Positions 55,529 through 64,000 of a DNA stretch of 64,000 nt are shown one piece after another. The notes beneath the pieces were generated by a model. The model saw only the letters and a list, made by a program, of their open reading frames with translations. It was not told the DNA's origin and did no database searches. The position numbers were made by a program, and so were the translations under genes. Within the stretch, counting starts at the first letter, position 1. Every line of letters begins with the position of its first letter. The DNA lies in contig NZ_JALJQZ010000018.1 of the NCBI RefSeq assembly GCF_022968395.1, forward strand, positions 23,185-87,184. Reading direction: 5' to 3'. The stretch is from Affinirhizobium lemnae (GTDB lineage Bacteria > Pseudomonadota > Alphaproteobacteria > Rhizobiales > Rhizobiaceae).

Positions 55529-58500
55529 GCTGCCTCACGTGCGCCGATACGTTGGAGAGGGTAGCGTCCCAGCACGCGCTCCAATACAGCCGGGCCGGCG
55601 GCATCTGTCGGCACGAACATCCTGAGTTTCCACGAGATGATCTCGTGGAACAGGCCATAGGCGGTAAGCCGCTCGCGCATGGTGTCGGTGAACCCCGACA
55701 ATTCGATGCGATCTGCGCCCATGACGCGGACGCGGCGAAGCTGAAGCCCCTCAGTGAGGTCGAGGATGGTGCGCCCATCCATCAGCGCCATGAAGGCATC
55801 GGCGGGCGTTAACGTGGTTGCGCCGGTCGTGGTTGCATGGGCCGCCCAGGCCGGAGAGACCTTGCGGCCGACGATCCGCTCGCCCTCGTCGGTCTGGAGC
55901 CGATAGACGCGGGTGGATTCGTTCGGCAGCCGCTTCCATATGGGCAGCAACAAGCCGGCGACGATATGGATCGTGCTGTCAGAGAACTCCGGCACATCCG
56001 CAACCTCGGCGGCCCAGGCCGTGGCGAAGGCGCTGCGCTCCGCCTCGATCCAATGGGTCTCGCCCATCATCTTCAATGGAACAGTGTGCGATTCCATTGG
56101 TCGGACCAGCCGGACGCGACGTTCGATCTCGCCATCGTCGAGCATGATCGAGGTGGCGGGTATCTGTACGGCGGCGCGGCCGGAGCGCTCGTTGACCAGC
56201 AGTCTGGCGCCGGGTTCGCCGAGGTGGCCGAGCGCCTCGTCCAGCGTGACCGGGCGGTTGCGCGTGCGCTGCGCGATGGTGAGCAGCCGGGTCTCGGCGC
56301 CCGTGCTTGGATGCGTATAGATGGTCTGGCGATCAGTGACGGTGAAGCCTTCCGCCGTCAACGTTTCCAGCCCGACATCGTAGACGCCGCTAGCGATGGC
56401 CCCCTCGATCTTGGCGGTGAGAAGCTGCTCGAAGGCGGTAAACAGCACACCCTGAAGCTCGATCGTCAGCGCCAGCAGCCGGTTGAGGAATGTGGTGATG
56501 GGCGGCAGTTCGTCCTTGATGCCATTCGCGTCCATCAGCTTCAGGCCGGTGGCGGTTTCGAAGCGATCGAGCGTGCAGCCTTCGACCTTGCCTCGCACCA
56601 GCAACAGATAGAGCTGGCGCAGTGCATCGCGCGCATAGGGGCTTTCGAGATTGTCCTCGGGACGGAACAGGCCCTGACCGCCAGTCTGACGCTGGCCGCG
56701 CGTAATCGCCCCGAGCGTATCGAGCCGCCGGGCGATGGTGGAAAGAAAACGCTTCTCCGCCTTCACATCCGTGGCGATCGGTCGGAACAGGGGCGGCTGC
56801 GCCTGGTTGGTCCGGTGCGTGCGTCCGAGGCCCTGGATAGCTGCGTCCGCCTTCCAACCGGGTTCGAGGAGATAGTGGACGCGCAGCCGCGTGTTCCGCG
56901 CCGACAGCTCGGCATGGTAGCTGCGGCCGGTGCCACCTGCGTCCGAGAAGATCAGGATGCGCTTCGTGTCATCCATGAAGCCTTGAGTCTCGGCGAGATT
57001 GGCGGCGGCGGCGCGCGTCTCTACGACAAGGCGGTCGCCACCCGAAGGCGCGCTCTTGCGGACGATGCGCCGTGAACGGCCCGTCACCTCGGCCACCAGC
57101 TCCGTGCCGAAATGCTGGACGATCTGATCGAGCGCGCCGGGCACCGGCGGTAGCGAGGCAAGCTGCGCGATCAGCTCGTCGCGGCGCGCGACGGCTTCGC
57201 GGCTTTCGACGGCCTGACCGTCGCGATAGACCGGTCGCGAGGACAGGTTGCCCTCGCTGTCGGTGAAAGGCTCGTAGAGCTGCACCGGGAAGGAATGGGC
57301 GAGGTAGTCGAGTACGTATTCCCTGGGCGTGATGTCGATCCGAACGTCGTTCCATTCCTCGGTTGGCAGTTCGGCTAGACGGCGTTCCATCAGCGCTTCA
57401 CCGGTCGAGACGATCTGGATCACGGCGGCATGGCCAGCTTCGAGATCGCTGCTGATCGACCGGATCAGGGTCGGCGTTTTCATGGCTGTCAGCAGATGGC
57501 CGAAGAAGCGCTGCTTGGCGCTCTCGAAGGCCGAGCGTGCGGCTGACTTGGCCTGCCGGTTCAATGTGCCGGAAGCGCCGGTGATATTGGCCGCTTCCAT
57601 CGCCGCATCCAGATGATTATGAATAATGGCGAAGGCCCCGGCATAGGCGTCGTAGATGCGGGTCTGCTCCGGCGACAGCGCATGCTCGACCAACTCATAT
57701 TCCACGCCGTCGAAGGAGAGCGAGCGGGCGGAGTATAGGCCGAGCGCGCGCAAGTCGCGGGCCAGCACTTCCATCGCTGCAACGCCGCCGTCCTCAATCG
57801 CTTCGACGAACTCGGCCCTGGTCGAGAACGGAAAATCCTCGCCACCCCAGAGCCCGAGGCGCTGAGCGTAGGCCAGGTTATGGACCGTGGTGGCGCCGGT
57901 CGCCGATACATAGACAACGCGGGCGTTCGGCAGGGCATGCTGAAGGCGCAGACCGGCGCGGCCCTGCTGCGAAGCGGCCACATCGCCGCGTTCTCCCTTG
58001 CCGCCACCGGCGTTTGCCATCGCGTGCGCCTCGTCGAAAATGATCGCTCCATCGAAATCGGAGCCTAACCATTCGACGATCTGCCGGACGCGGGAAACCT
58101 TGCTCCCGCGATCGTCGGAGCGTAGCGTGGCATAGGTCGTAAATAGGACGCCTTCAGGCAATGTGATCGGCCGCCCTTGGGGGAAGCGCGACAACGGCGT
58201 GACCAGCAAGCGCTCCATGCCGAGCGCCGACCAGTCACGCTGTGCGTCTTCGATCAGCTTGTCGGATTTGCTGATCCAGACGGCCTTACGGCGACCCTGA
58301 AGCCAGTTGTCGAGAATGATCGCGGCGGACTGGCGGCCTTTGCCAACGCCAGTGCCGTCACCGATCATGAAGCCGCGCCGGAAGCGAACGGCATCTTTCG
58401 CATCCTCGCGGGCAGCACTGACCACGTCGAAGGTGGCGTCCACCGTCCAAGATCCGGCGAGATGATCGGTGTGCGCTTCGCCCGCGTAGATGACGGTCTC

Positions 58501-59871
58501 TAGCTGGGCGTCCGACAGCAGATCATGGATATTGGCTGGGAGGCGTGGCCGATAGCTCGGCTTGGGCGGTGCGACCGATGCCATCGCGGCGGATTGCACG
58601 AGCTTGGTCGGGTGCGCCTGAGAGCCGATAATACGGATCGACTGCAATCCGTATCCTTCATAGATGCCATCGGACAGGCGTCCGCCTTCGCCGGTCGGCC
58701 CGTCTATAGTCTCGTAGGCAAGCGGCACGCCCTCGGGCTCGGCCAAAGGCGCAGTCGTCGGCGCGACCTTGGCGGCACGATTGATATAACCGCGCACGCT
58801 GCGCGGGGCAGCGACCGGGGTCGCCGGGACCATGACGGAGGGATCGACGGCCAGCCGTTCCGGCAGGTGCTCTGTGAGCCAACCCAGCAAGGTTTGAGCG
58901 TCGGGCGCGATACCGGGTGCGACCGGGAACACGGCAGGATCATCGGCGGGGCGTTTATCGATAACGGTCAGCCGCGTCGGAAAGGTCGTGCCATGCTTGG
59001 CATAGACAGCGCCGTCGATGGCAGCCGAGAACACGATCTGCCCGCGTTCCTGCAATCGCATGAAGATGTCCGTCCAGGCCGGATTGTCGGGCGCGAAACT
59101 GGCGCCGGTGATCGTGACCAGCCGCCCACCGGGAGCCAGGCGCGCCAAGGCTGAGGCGAGATGGCGGTAAGCGGCGTCTGCCACGCGGCCCTCGACATTG
59201 GCCATGACCGAAAAGGGCGGATTCATCAGCACGACGCTGGGCGTGACGGCGGGGTCCAGATGATCGTCTATCTGCGCCGCGTCGAAGTGGGTGACGGAAA
59301 TGGCCGGGAAGAGAAGCGACAGCAGTCTGGCGCGGGTGTCGGCCAACTCGTTGAGGACGAGCGTGCCGCCAGCGATCTCGGCCAGGATGGCCAGCAGGCC
59401 GGTGCCCGCCGAGGGTTCGAGAACCCGGTCGGCGGGGGTGATGGCCGCGGCGTGGGCAGCGGCCAGTCCGAGCGGGATCGGCGTCGAGAATTGCTGAAAG
59501 GTCTGGCTTTCGGTCGAGCGCCGCGTATGTGTCGGCAGAAGGCCGACGATTTTCGTCAACGCGGACAGCCTTGCCGCCGGAGTTCCGGCTTTGCGGAAAA
59601 GCGTATGTCCGTACTTGCGGAGAAATAGGACGGTTGCGGCCTCGCAGGCGTCATAGGCCGTCTTCCAGTCCCAGGCGCCGGCCGTATCCGACGCGCCAAA
59701 GGCAGTTTCCATCGCCGCACGCAAAACTGCTGCGTCGACACGCTCGCCACGTTCAAGATGCGGCAACAGTAGGTCCGCTGCCGCGAAGATGGCGGCGGTG
59801 GGCTCGGGGTTGGGGCAAAGTGGAAGCGTCGCGGCGGTGGTCGCCGTCGCGGAGGCGGAGTTCAAGGTCAT
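55525..59871 (-). CDS. Strawberry-notch-family helicase with N-terminal methyltransferase domain
   Basis: 1448 residues. An N-terminal AdoMet-dependent methylase domain has VLEPSAGTGLLAILAEIAGG (motif I, about 147-166) and SVVLMNPPFSVMA (NPPF, about 211-223). The SNO helicase follows: FMIGDGTGVGKGRQSAAI (Walker A), FDGAIIFDEAHAMANAGG (DEAH box), YVSATGATTVHNLAYAQRLG, then ILIFSDAGGTGRSYHAEL and QGLGRTHRTNQAQPPLF in the second lobe. Such fused giants are common on alphaproteobacterial plasmids and ICEs and may protect incoming DNA. A leader resembling that of parB precedes it. Confidence 0.9.
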   Translation of the reverse strand: MTLNSASATATTAATLPLCPNPEPTAAIFAAADLLLPHLERGERVDAAVLRAAMETAFGASDTAGAWDWKTAYDACEAATVLFLRKYGHTLFRKAGTPAARLSALTKIVGLLPTHTRRSTESQTFQQFSTPIPLGLAAAHAAAITPADRVLEPSAGTGLLAILAEIAGGTLVLNELADTRARLLSLLFPAISVTHFDAAQIDDHLDPAVTPSVVLMNPPFSVMANVEGRVADAAYRHLASALARLAPGGRLVTITGASFAPDNPAWTDIFMRLQERGQIVFSAAIDGAVYAKHGTTFPTRLTVIDKRPADDPAVFPVAPGIAPDAQTLLGWLTEHLPERLAVDPSVMVPATPVAAPRSVRGYINRAAKVAPTTAPLAEPEGVPLAYETIDGPTGEGGRLSDGIYEGYGLQSIRIIGSQAHPTKLVQSAAMASVAPPKPSYRPRLPANIHDLLSDAQLETVIYAGEAHTDHLAGSWTVDATFDVVSAAREDAKDAVRFRRGFMIGDGTGVGKGRQSAAIILDNWLQGRRKAVWISKSDKLIEDAQRDWSALGMERLLVTPLSRFPQGRPITLPEGVLFTTYATLRSDDRGSKVSRVRQIVEWLGSDFDGAIIFDEAHAMANAGGGKGERGDVAASQQGRAGLRLQHALPNARVVYVSATGATTVHNLAYAQRLGLWGGEDFPFSTRAEFVEAIEDGGVAAMEVLARDLRALGLYSARSLSFDGVEYELVEHALSPEQTRIYDAYAGAFAIIHNHLDAAMEAANITGASGTLNRQAKSAARSAFESAKQRFFGHLLTAMKTPTLIRSISSDLEAGHAAVIQIVSTGEALMERRLAELPTEEWNDVRIDITPREYVLDYLAHSFPVQLYEPFTDSEGNLSSRPVYRDGQAVESREAVARRDELIAQLASLPPVPGALDQIVQHFGTELVAEVTGRSRRIVRKSAPSGGDRLVVETRAAAANLAETQGFMDDTKRILIFSDAGGTGRSYHAELSARNTRLRVHYLLEPGWKADAAIQGLGRTHRTNQAQPPLFRPIATDVKAEKRFLSTIARRLDTLGAITRGQRQTGGQGLFRPEDNLESPYARDALRQLYLLLVRGKVEGCTLDRFETATGLKLMDANGIKDELPPITTFLNRLLALTIELQGVLFTAFEQLLTAKIEGAIASGVYDVGLETLTAEGFTVTDRQTIYTHPSTGAETRLLTIAQRTRNRPVTLDEALGHLGEPGARLLVNERSGRAAVQIPATSIMLDDGEIERRVRLVRPMESHTVPLKMMGETHWIEAERSAFATAWAAEVADVPEFSDSTIHIVAGLLLPIWKRLPNESTRVYRLQTDEGERIVGRKVSPAWAAHATTTGATTLTPADAFMALMDGRTILDLTEGLQLRRVRVMGADRIELSGFTDTMRERLTAYGLFHEIISWKLRMFVPTDAAGPAVLERVLGRYPLQRIGAREAA

Positions 59872-59898
59872 CGTGGGAACCTCACAGAGAGCGGGAAG

Positions 59899-59972
59899 GA
59901 ACGAGCCTGCGCGGCGCTCTCTCTCGACCGCTCCGGCTCAAACCCGTCCCGGCAGCCCTCTCACTCTCAAGA
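59899..59972 (-). ncRNA. Structured 5' leader, copy 1 (upstream of the strawberry-notch gene)
   Basis: Read on the minus strand: GAGAGTGAGAGGGC, then GACGGGTTTGAGCC, then GGTCGAGAGAGAG, in the same order as in the leader of parB (63245-63330). A stem GAGCC/GGCTC (59935-59939 with 59903-59907) brackets the GGTCGAGAGAGAG core. The shared blocks in non-coding DNA, with different paired bases, point to a conserved RNA or protein site; it resembles the radC RNA motif as I remember it. Confidence 0.5.
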
Positions 59973-60024
59973 CGTCCGCATGGGAAAAGCGCCCGACCGC
60001 GAGGTGGGGCGCTTTTCGAGGGGA

Positions 60025-60321
60025 TCAGTTCCAGAGCCCGTTCGCGATCTCGGAGGCTACGCGTGTGCGGGCTTTGCGGACCAGGTCGTCGCCGCAGGTA
60101 TCGACGTGGCCGAAAAAACGGGCGCGCGCGCCATTTTCGGTCCAGTCGGCATAGGTGCAATATTCCCGAGCGTCGGATCGAAACGCCCGCATATCGCTGG
60201 CCCAATGAGGCTTGGGCTCGACAACGACGGTGAGGCCGCCTCTTGTTTCCGGCCAGGGTAGAGACCGTTCACGCGGCGGATTTTGGCGATCCGCCGCGAA
60301 GATGGCGTCAATGTCGATCAT
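60025..60321 (-). CDS. Conserved-looking small protein, unknown function
   Basis: 98 residues starting MIDIDAIFAADRQNPPRERSLPW, with a central WASDMRAFRSDAREYCTYADWTENGARARFFGHVDTCGDDLV. I recognise no domain. Its start overlaps the stop of the gene above by four bases (60318-60321), so it is the third of a coupled trio of small genes between parB and the strawberry-notch gene. Confidence 0.65.
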   Translation of the reverse strand: MIDIDAIFAADRQNPPRERSLPWPETRGGLTVVVEPKPHWASDMRAFRSDAREYCTYADWTENGARARFFGHVDTCGDDLVRKARTRVASEIANGLWN

Positions 60322-60581
60322 GGTGCCTCTCCCGGCTCGGGGCGCACAAAGCCTTCCGGATCGCCGGGATCGGGCGGCAGATAAGCGTCATAGGGATTGC
60401 CGTCGGCGAGATGGCCGAAGGGCGTGAACACGTAATCGCCATCGTCCCGCCCCACGGCGCAGATGACGTAGCGCGGGTTGCCCGTCGCCGCGTCGAGGCA
60501 TTCCATGAGGGCGAGATTGCCGTCGCCCGCCGCGCGCAGCAGGATCTGGAAATTGGTCCGGGCATGGGCGGGGATGCTCAT
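60318..60581 (-). CDS. Small protein of unknown function (possible DUF6117 type)
   Basis: 87 residues from the ATG at 60581, which overlaps the preceding stop (ATGA). The sequence HARTNFQILLRAAGDGNLALMECLDAATGNPRYVICAVGRDDGDYVFTPFGHLADG looks like a small alpha/beta protein; similar proteins are common on rhizobial and sphingomonad elements. Function unknown. The frame is open further upstream but without a ribosome-binding site. Confidence 0.7.
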   Translation of the reverse strand: MSIPAHARTNFQILLRAAGDGNLALMECLDAATGNPRYVICAVGRDDGDYVFTPFGHLADGNPYDAYLPPDPGDPEGFVRPEPGEAP

Positions 60582-60994
60582 AGCGGACCTCCCGCGCGGG
60601 AGATGGTCTGGTCGAGCCAGCCATCGGTGTAGATCCAGTCCACGGTCTCGCCGGTGGCGAGGTCGAGGACGTGAGCGCCGCCGCCGAAGCCGTCGAGACG
60701 CGGCCGCGAGCAGGTGTTGGCGTATTGGAAGCCCCATCTGCCGGTGATGCCGAACTCGGCGGCGCAAAGCTTTACGAACTGGATCAAGCGCTCGGGATCG
60801 CCGGTCACGTCGTCTCGCATCCAGAGTTGGTTGCCGCCGTGCTCGGGCTGGATCGAGAGAAGAAAGCCTTCGGAGGGCGGCTCCTCTGACGCGCCTTCAG
60901 CGGACAGCGCGTTGTAGAGGTCGAGCGCACGAGCGGCGTTCTCGGGCGTGCCGACGTTGAGCAGGCACGAGAAATGGGTGAAATAATCGGCCAT
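60578..60994 (-). CDS. Small protein of unknown function, first of a coupled trio
   Basis: 138 residues from the ATG at 60994 (CAGGAG about 9 bp upstream). It begins MADYFTHFSCLLNVGTPENAARALDLY and contains LCAAEFGITGRWGFQYANTCSRPRLDGFGGGAHVLDL. No motif that I can name. The frame continues to 61186 but the upstream part overlaps the parB end and has no start signal. It probably shares a transcript with parB. Confidence 0.7.
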   Translation of the reverse strand: MADYFTHFSCLLNVGTPENAARALDLYNALSAEGASEEPPSEGFLLSIQPEHGGNQLWMRDDVTGDPERLIQFVKLCAAEFGITGRWGFQYANTCSRPRLDGFGGGAHVLDLATGETVDWIYTDGWLDQTISRAGGPL

Positions 60995-61121
60995 GACAGG
61001 CTCCTGGAACGAGAAAGCCCAGCCCGCGTGGCATCGCCGCGCAGACTTCGGATCTTGGGGCCGGGCTGAAAGGGTGGAGAAGGAGGGTGCAGGACGGCCG
61101 GAGCCGTCCCGCCTCGTGCCG

Positions 61122-63239
61122 CTATTCGGCGGCGACGGTGTGCGAAGCCTCGTCCTCATCGTCGGAGAGCGTCTCGTCGTCATCAAGGAACGCGGGGAGC
61201 GCTTCTTCGCCTTCGCCGTTCATGGCCGGTTCGTCTTGATCGATCAGTCGTAGCGGCTCGGGCAGCCAGCCGGTGTCGGCCAACAGGCGTTCGGCTTCCT
61301 TGGCCATGTCGCCCTTTTTCAGATGGTCGATGAGCCCTGCTGCCCGCTCGCCCGCGCCCTCCCGAACGGCGTCGAGAATGCGGGGCTTGGTGACGCGGCC
61401 AAGATAGTTGCCAACGGTCGGCTTCCAGCCCGCCGTCACCATGTTGAGGCCGGTGGCTCGTGCCAGCCGGTCGGCTTGCGATAGCCGCACGTCCAGCCCA
61501 TGCTGACTGATGCCCGATCCATAAGGGTTCGGCCGTTCGAACAGGGCGTTCACGCCGAAACTGACGCAATGAGCGAGCAGATCGAGCCGCGTACCATCGT
61601 CGAGGTGACCCAACCAATCCCAGAGCGCCTGATCGTCAGCAGGAACATGATCGCCCCAGCGCTCGTGCCGTTCGGCGACCTCACGCGCGGGTGCGCTGTC
61701 TTTCAACTCGTCGGACTGCGCCGGGAAGAAGACATGATTGACGCGGGCCTCGAGGCAGCCAGCGGGCGCGGTGCGCCGGAACGTGTCGCTGACCAGCTTG
61801 TGCAGCAGCATGGTCATGGCGACATCCGGATTTTCGGCGACCGCGTTGCGCAGAGCAAGGGTGCGATGCGCGGTCAATTCGATGACGAGGCGCTCGGGCA
61901 ACGGCTTGATGCTTTCCTCTTCATCGTCTTCCGGCTCCGCAGCCTGGCCGCCAATCGTGATGACGGCGCGCTGCACGGCAGGCGTGGCCAGATCGTCGGT
62001 ATCACCGCCAGGCTCCGGCGCATCGCTGCCATCGCTCCCGGAGGATCGTTCATCCTCGGGACGGACATAGCCGCGATCCACCGACAGCGTGCCATCGGCG
62101 TTAAGGCTGACGAAGACGCCGGCGATGGCGATGTCGGCCGGATCGTAGATAGACGGGCGCTGCTCGAAGGCGTTGAGCGCTTGTTCGATCTCGCCGAGCC
62201 TCGCGTCGATATCGTCGGGCAACTCGTCGGCTTCAGAATATTCGGCGTCAAGCCGGTCATATTCCTCGCGAAACGCCTCACGAGTGGCACGATCATCTTC
62301 GGTCAGGTCGACCGTGACGCCGACAAGCGCCCGCAGTCCATGCTCGTGGCCATAAGGAAAGCTCAAGCTGGCTTCGACCCATTTCCAGCCTTCACTCGCG
62401 ATCTCGTCAGCGACGGTCTTCAGCTTTTCGGCCACCAGGCGGTCGAGCAAGGCGGCATCTTGAAACCAGCCGCCATCGTCGGACTGGAACAGGTCGCGCA
62501 GCACAGTGCCGCCGGCCGCCTCATAGGCTTCGATGCCCACAAAGACGGCGCGCTTGTCGGAGGCCCGTACCGTGGTTTCGGTCAGCATCCGGCGGATGTG
62601 ATAGGGTTCCTTCTGCCAGCCATCCTTGATCGCGTCCCAGACCTGTTCCTGGCGGGCATGGTCGGAACTGACGGCGAAGGCCATGAGCTGTTCGAGCGTC
62701 ATGCCATCGTCGCCGTAGATTTCCAGCAAGGTCGGTGAGACGGATGCGAGGCGCAGGCGCTGCTTGACGATATTGACGCCGACGAAGAAGGCGGCGGCGA
62801 TGGCTTCCTCGGTCATGCCCTTGTCGCGCAGCCCCAAAAAGGCGCGAAACTGATCGAGCGGATGCAGAGGCGCGCGTTCGATATTCTCGACCAGTGACAC
62901 CTCATCGATGAGGATGTCACTGTTGGGGTCGCCGACGATGCAGGGGACGGGCGCCGTCTTGTCCAGGCGCTTCTGCTTCACCAGCAGTTCAAGAGCGCGA
63001 TAGCGGCGGCCACCAGCGGGCACCTCGAACATCCCGGTCTCAGTGCCGTCGGCGTCGAGGACGGCACGGACATGCAGGGACTGGATGAGGCCGCGCCGGG
63101 CGATGGACTCGGCCAACTCCTCGATCGAGACGCCTGCTTTGACACGCCGGACGTTGGACTGGCTGAGCATCAGCTTGTTGAAAGGAATGTCGCGCGCCGA
63201 CGACAGGGTGATTTTCTGAACAGCTGTGACCATGTTCAT
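61122..63239 (-). CDS. parB: Large ParB/Spo0J-family protein
   Basis: 705 residues; MNMVTAVQK start with a second ATG at 63233. The N-terminal ParB nuclease-like/CTPase domain has LMLSQSNVRRVKAGVSIEELAESIARRGLIQSL, EVPAGGRRYRALELL and DEVSLVENIERAPLHPLDQFRAF. HTH features follow (EEAIAAAFFVGVNIVKQRLRLASV). The remaining 450 residues form an acidic, element-specific extension. At more than twice the length of chromosomal ParB, it is of the type found on alphaproteobacterial plasmids and ICEs. It may act in partition or as a DNA-protection factor. A repeated leader lies directly upstream. Confidence 0.9.
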   Translation of the reverse strand: MNMVTAVQKITLSSARDIPFNKLMLSQSNVRRVKAGVSIEELAESIARRGLIQSLHVRAVLDADGTETGMFEVPAGGRRYRALELLVKQKRLDKTAPVPCIVGDPNSDILIDEVSLVENIERAPLHPLDQFRAFLGLRDKGMTEEAIAAAFFVGVNIVKQRLRLASVSPTLLEIYGDDGMTLEQLMAFAVSSDHARQEQVWDAIKDGWQKEPYHIRRMLTETTVRASDKRAVFVGIEAYEAAGGTVLRDLFQSDDGGWFQDAALLDRLVAEKLKTVADEIASEGWKWVEASLSFPYGHEHGLRALVGVTVDLTEDDRATREAFREEYDRLDAEYSEADELPDDIDARLGEIEQALNAFEQRPSIYDPADIAIAGVFVSLNADGTLSVDRGYVRPEDERSSGSDGSDAPEPGGDTDDLATPAVQRAVITIGGQAAEPEDDEEESIKPLPERLVIELTAHRTLALRNAVAENPDVAMTMLLHKLVSDTFRRTAPAGCLEARVNHVFFPAQSDELKDSAPAREVAERHERWGDHVPADDQALWDWLGHLDDGTRLDLLAHCVSFGVNALFERPNPYGSGISQHGLDVRLSQADRLARATGLNMVTAGWKPTVGNYLGRVTKPRILDAVREGAGERAAGLIDHLKKGDMAKEAERLLADTGWLPEPLRLIDQDEPAMNGEGEEALPAFLDDDETLSDDEDEASHTVAAE

Positions 63240-63244
63240 GACTC

Positions 63245-63330
63245 CGCGACGGGCGGCCGGGAGCCTCTCTCTCGACCTCCAAACCCGTCACGAAGCGAAG
63301 CGCCGCCCTCTCACTCTATGAGGGCAGCGC
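63245..63330 (-). ncRNA. Structured 5' leader, copy 2 (upstream of parB)
   Basis: Contains on the minus strand GAGAGTGAGAGGGC, GACGGGTTTGG and GGTCGAGAGAGAG in the same order as the leader at 59899-59972. Stems GACGGG/CCCGTC (63284-63289 with 63248-63253) and GGAG/CTCC (63277-63280 with 63260-63263) nest around the core; an upstream hairpin GCCCTC/GAGGGC is also possible. It lies within 10-90 nt of the parB start, in 5' UTR position. Confidence 0.5.
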
Positions 63331-63393
63331 CAGGCCAGCGGAAAAGCGTAAAGCCAGAAACCCGCGTCTTCGCCTTTCCGATTTTCAGGATCG

Positions 63394-63923
63394 TCACGCC
63401 GCTTCCCGTTCGTCGCCGGGGACGTCCGCAACTGCGTCCGGCAGGTGAGCGAGCAGCCAGTCGGCTGCCTTGCTCGCCTGGGAGGCGGCGCGGACGATGG
63501 CGCGGTTGTCCTCACGCAGCACCTCGAGCCAGGAGCCTATATAGTCGGCATGGCGGACGGTGGGCGTGATGCCGAGGGAGGCGCAGCAGAAGGCTGCGTT
63601 GATCTCCGCGATCAGTTCCTCGAAGGCGTATTTCCTTGAGCCGAAGGAGCCTGAGAAATCACGGTTCAGGCGCGCGGCGTGGCCCGTCGCGTGCCCCATT
63701 TCATGCAGGGCCGTCCTGTGCCAATTGATTGGCTCGAAATACGCCTGGGGCGGCGGAACCTGCACATAATCGTGCGCAGGCACATAGAAGGCGCGGTCGC
63801 CGCCGATGCGGAAGTCGATGCCGGTCGCCCGGATCAGGGCCTCGACCTGCGGTTCTATGAGGCCGGGCGGAGGCGGTGGGGCCACGATGGCGACATCTTC
63901 CGGTAACCCGTCGCATTGCGCCG
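63394..63923 (-). pseudogene. ardC: ArdC-type antirestriction protein, 3' exon (interrupted by a group II intron)
   Basis: The frame AQCDGLPEDVAIVAPPPPPGLIEPQ...FRIGGDRAFYVPAHDYVQVP leads to the zincin motif ALHEMGHATGHAARLNRDFSGSFGS and EELIAEINAAFCCASLGI, the C-terminal metallopeptidase half of ArdC. ArdC proteins shield single-stranded incoming DNA from restriction. The N-terminal ssDNA-binding half is not here: upstream of about 63924 the sequence becomes the 3' end of a group II intron. The open frame with an ATG at 63948 is therefore not the real start. Whether the intron splices and restores function cannot be judged from this window. Confidence 0.75.
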
Positions 63924-64000
63924 GTAGGGTAGGCTGGCGGCGCCTCAATGAGGACGCGGCTCAGCCCCCCTCCGAACCGGACTTGCACCTTTCAGCGCAT
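63924..64000 (-). mobile_element. Group II intron, 3' end (domains V and VI); rest beyond the window
   Basis: On the minus strand from the edge: TGCGCT-GAAA-GGTGCA, a tetraloop hairpin, then AG as the two-base bulge and TCCGGTTC as the 3' side of the basal stem. This is the domain V shape. Then GGAGGGGGGCTG pairs with CAGCC-TA-CCC leaving an unpaired A, the domain VI branch point, and the intron would end CTACCCTAC at 63924. The downstream exon is ardC. The reverse transcriptase gene must lie past 64000. Confidence 0.7.

Noticed and set aside
63924..63948. ATG at 63948 as true start of the ArdC-like gene
   Set aside because: The preceding DNA folds as the 3' end of a group II intron, and the family needs about 100 more N-terminal residues.
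1..64000. CRISPR arrays, tRNA or rRNA genes, IS transposases
   Set aside because: No regularly spaced repeats, cloverleaf-like genes or transposase motifs were seen by reading; a tRNA attachment site for the element was looked for around 9150-9560 and not found.

Overview
The window looks like alphaproteobacterial DNA of the order Hyphomicrobiales (rhizobia, Brucella/Ochrobactrum, Shinella-type). The evidence is high-GC coding throughout, rhizobial-style peptide ABC, GntR and LysR genes, and an mpf/trb conjugation module of the type found on rhizobial integrative and conjugative elements (ICEs). The species cannot be fixed from sequence alone.

Region 1 (1-9150) looks like ordinary chromosome. 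It has the 5' end of sthA, a FadR-type GntR regulator, and a tightly packed operon for uptake and breakdown of a small peptide or gamma-glutamyl compound: solute-binding protein, two permeases, gamma-glutamyltransferase-like enzyme, DUF1028 protein and a double-domain ATPase. The motif GAACCAAT recurs at the regulator's own start and before the operon, suggesting one regulator controls both.

Region 2 (9158-12700) is a damaged junction: the last third of a radC gene, a serine recombinase killed by an in-frame amber codon and a replaced 3' end, an AlpA-like HTH gene and an orphan HigA-like regulator.

Region 3 (12767-23975) is a defence island: five co-directional, almost gapless genes encoding a SNF2 helicase with a C-terminal DUF3883-like domain, a Septu-like PtuA ATPase and PtuB HNH nuclease, a DUF1156 DNA methyltransferase and a DUF499 ATPase. 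A complete ptuAB pair sits inside a methyltransferase/helicase/ATPase system.

Region 4 (24233-50000) is the conjugation and control core, nearly all on the minus strand. Reading in the direction of transcription: XRE regulator, small DUF2285 (QseM-like) protein, DUF6499/DUF2285 activator split by a probable programmed +1 frameshift (FseA-like), HTH (RdfS-like) protein, repA, parA, ribbon-helix-helix protein, DUF2840, traF, DUF736, lytic transglycosylase, relaxase, traG, copG, trbB-C-D-E-J-K-L-F-G-I and DUF2274. A reverse-oriented helicase-nuclease gene, itself broken by an amber codon, is wedged between copG and trbB.

Region 5 (49666-64000) is the maintenance end: DUF736, small membrane proteins, a SRPBCC/LysR passenger pair, DUF2493, toprim, a large strawberry-notch helicase/methylase, three small unknown genes, a large ParB and an ArdC-type antirestriction gene. 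The ardC gene is interrupted by a group II intron whose 3' end (domains V-VI) is the last thing in the window. Two families of repeated 5' leaders occur here. The element's working integrase and its far end were not seen.
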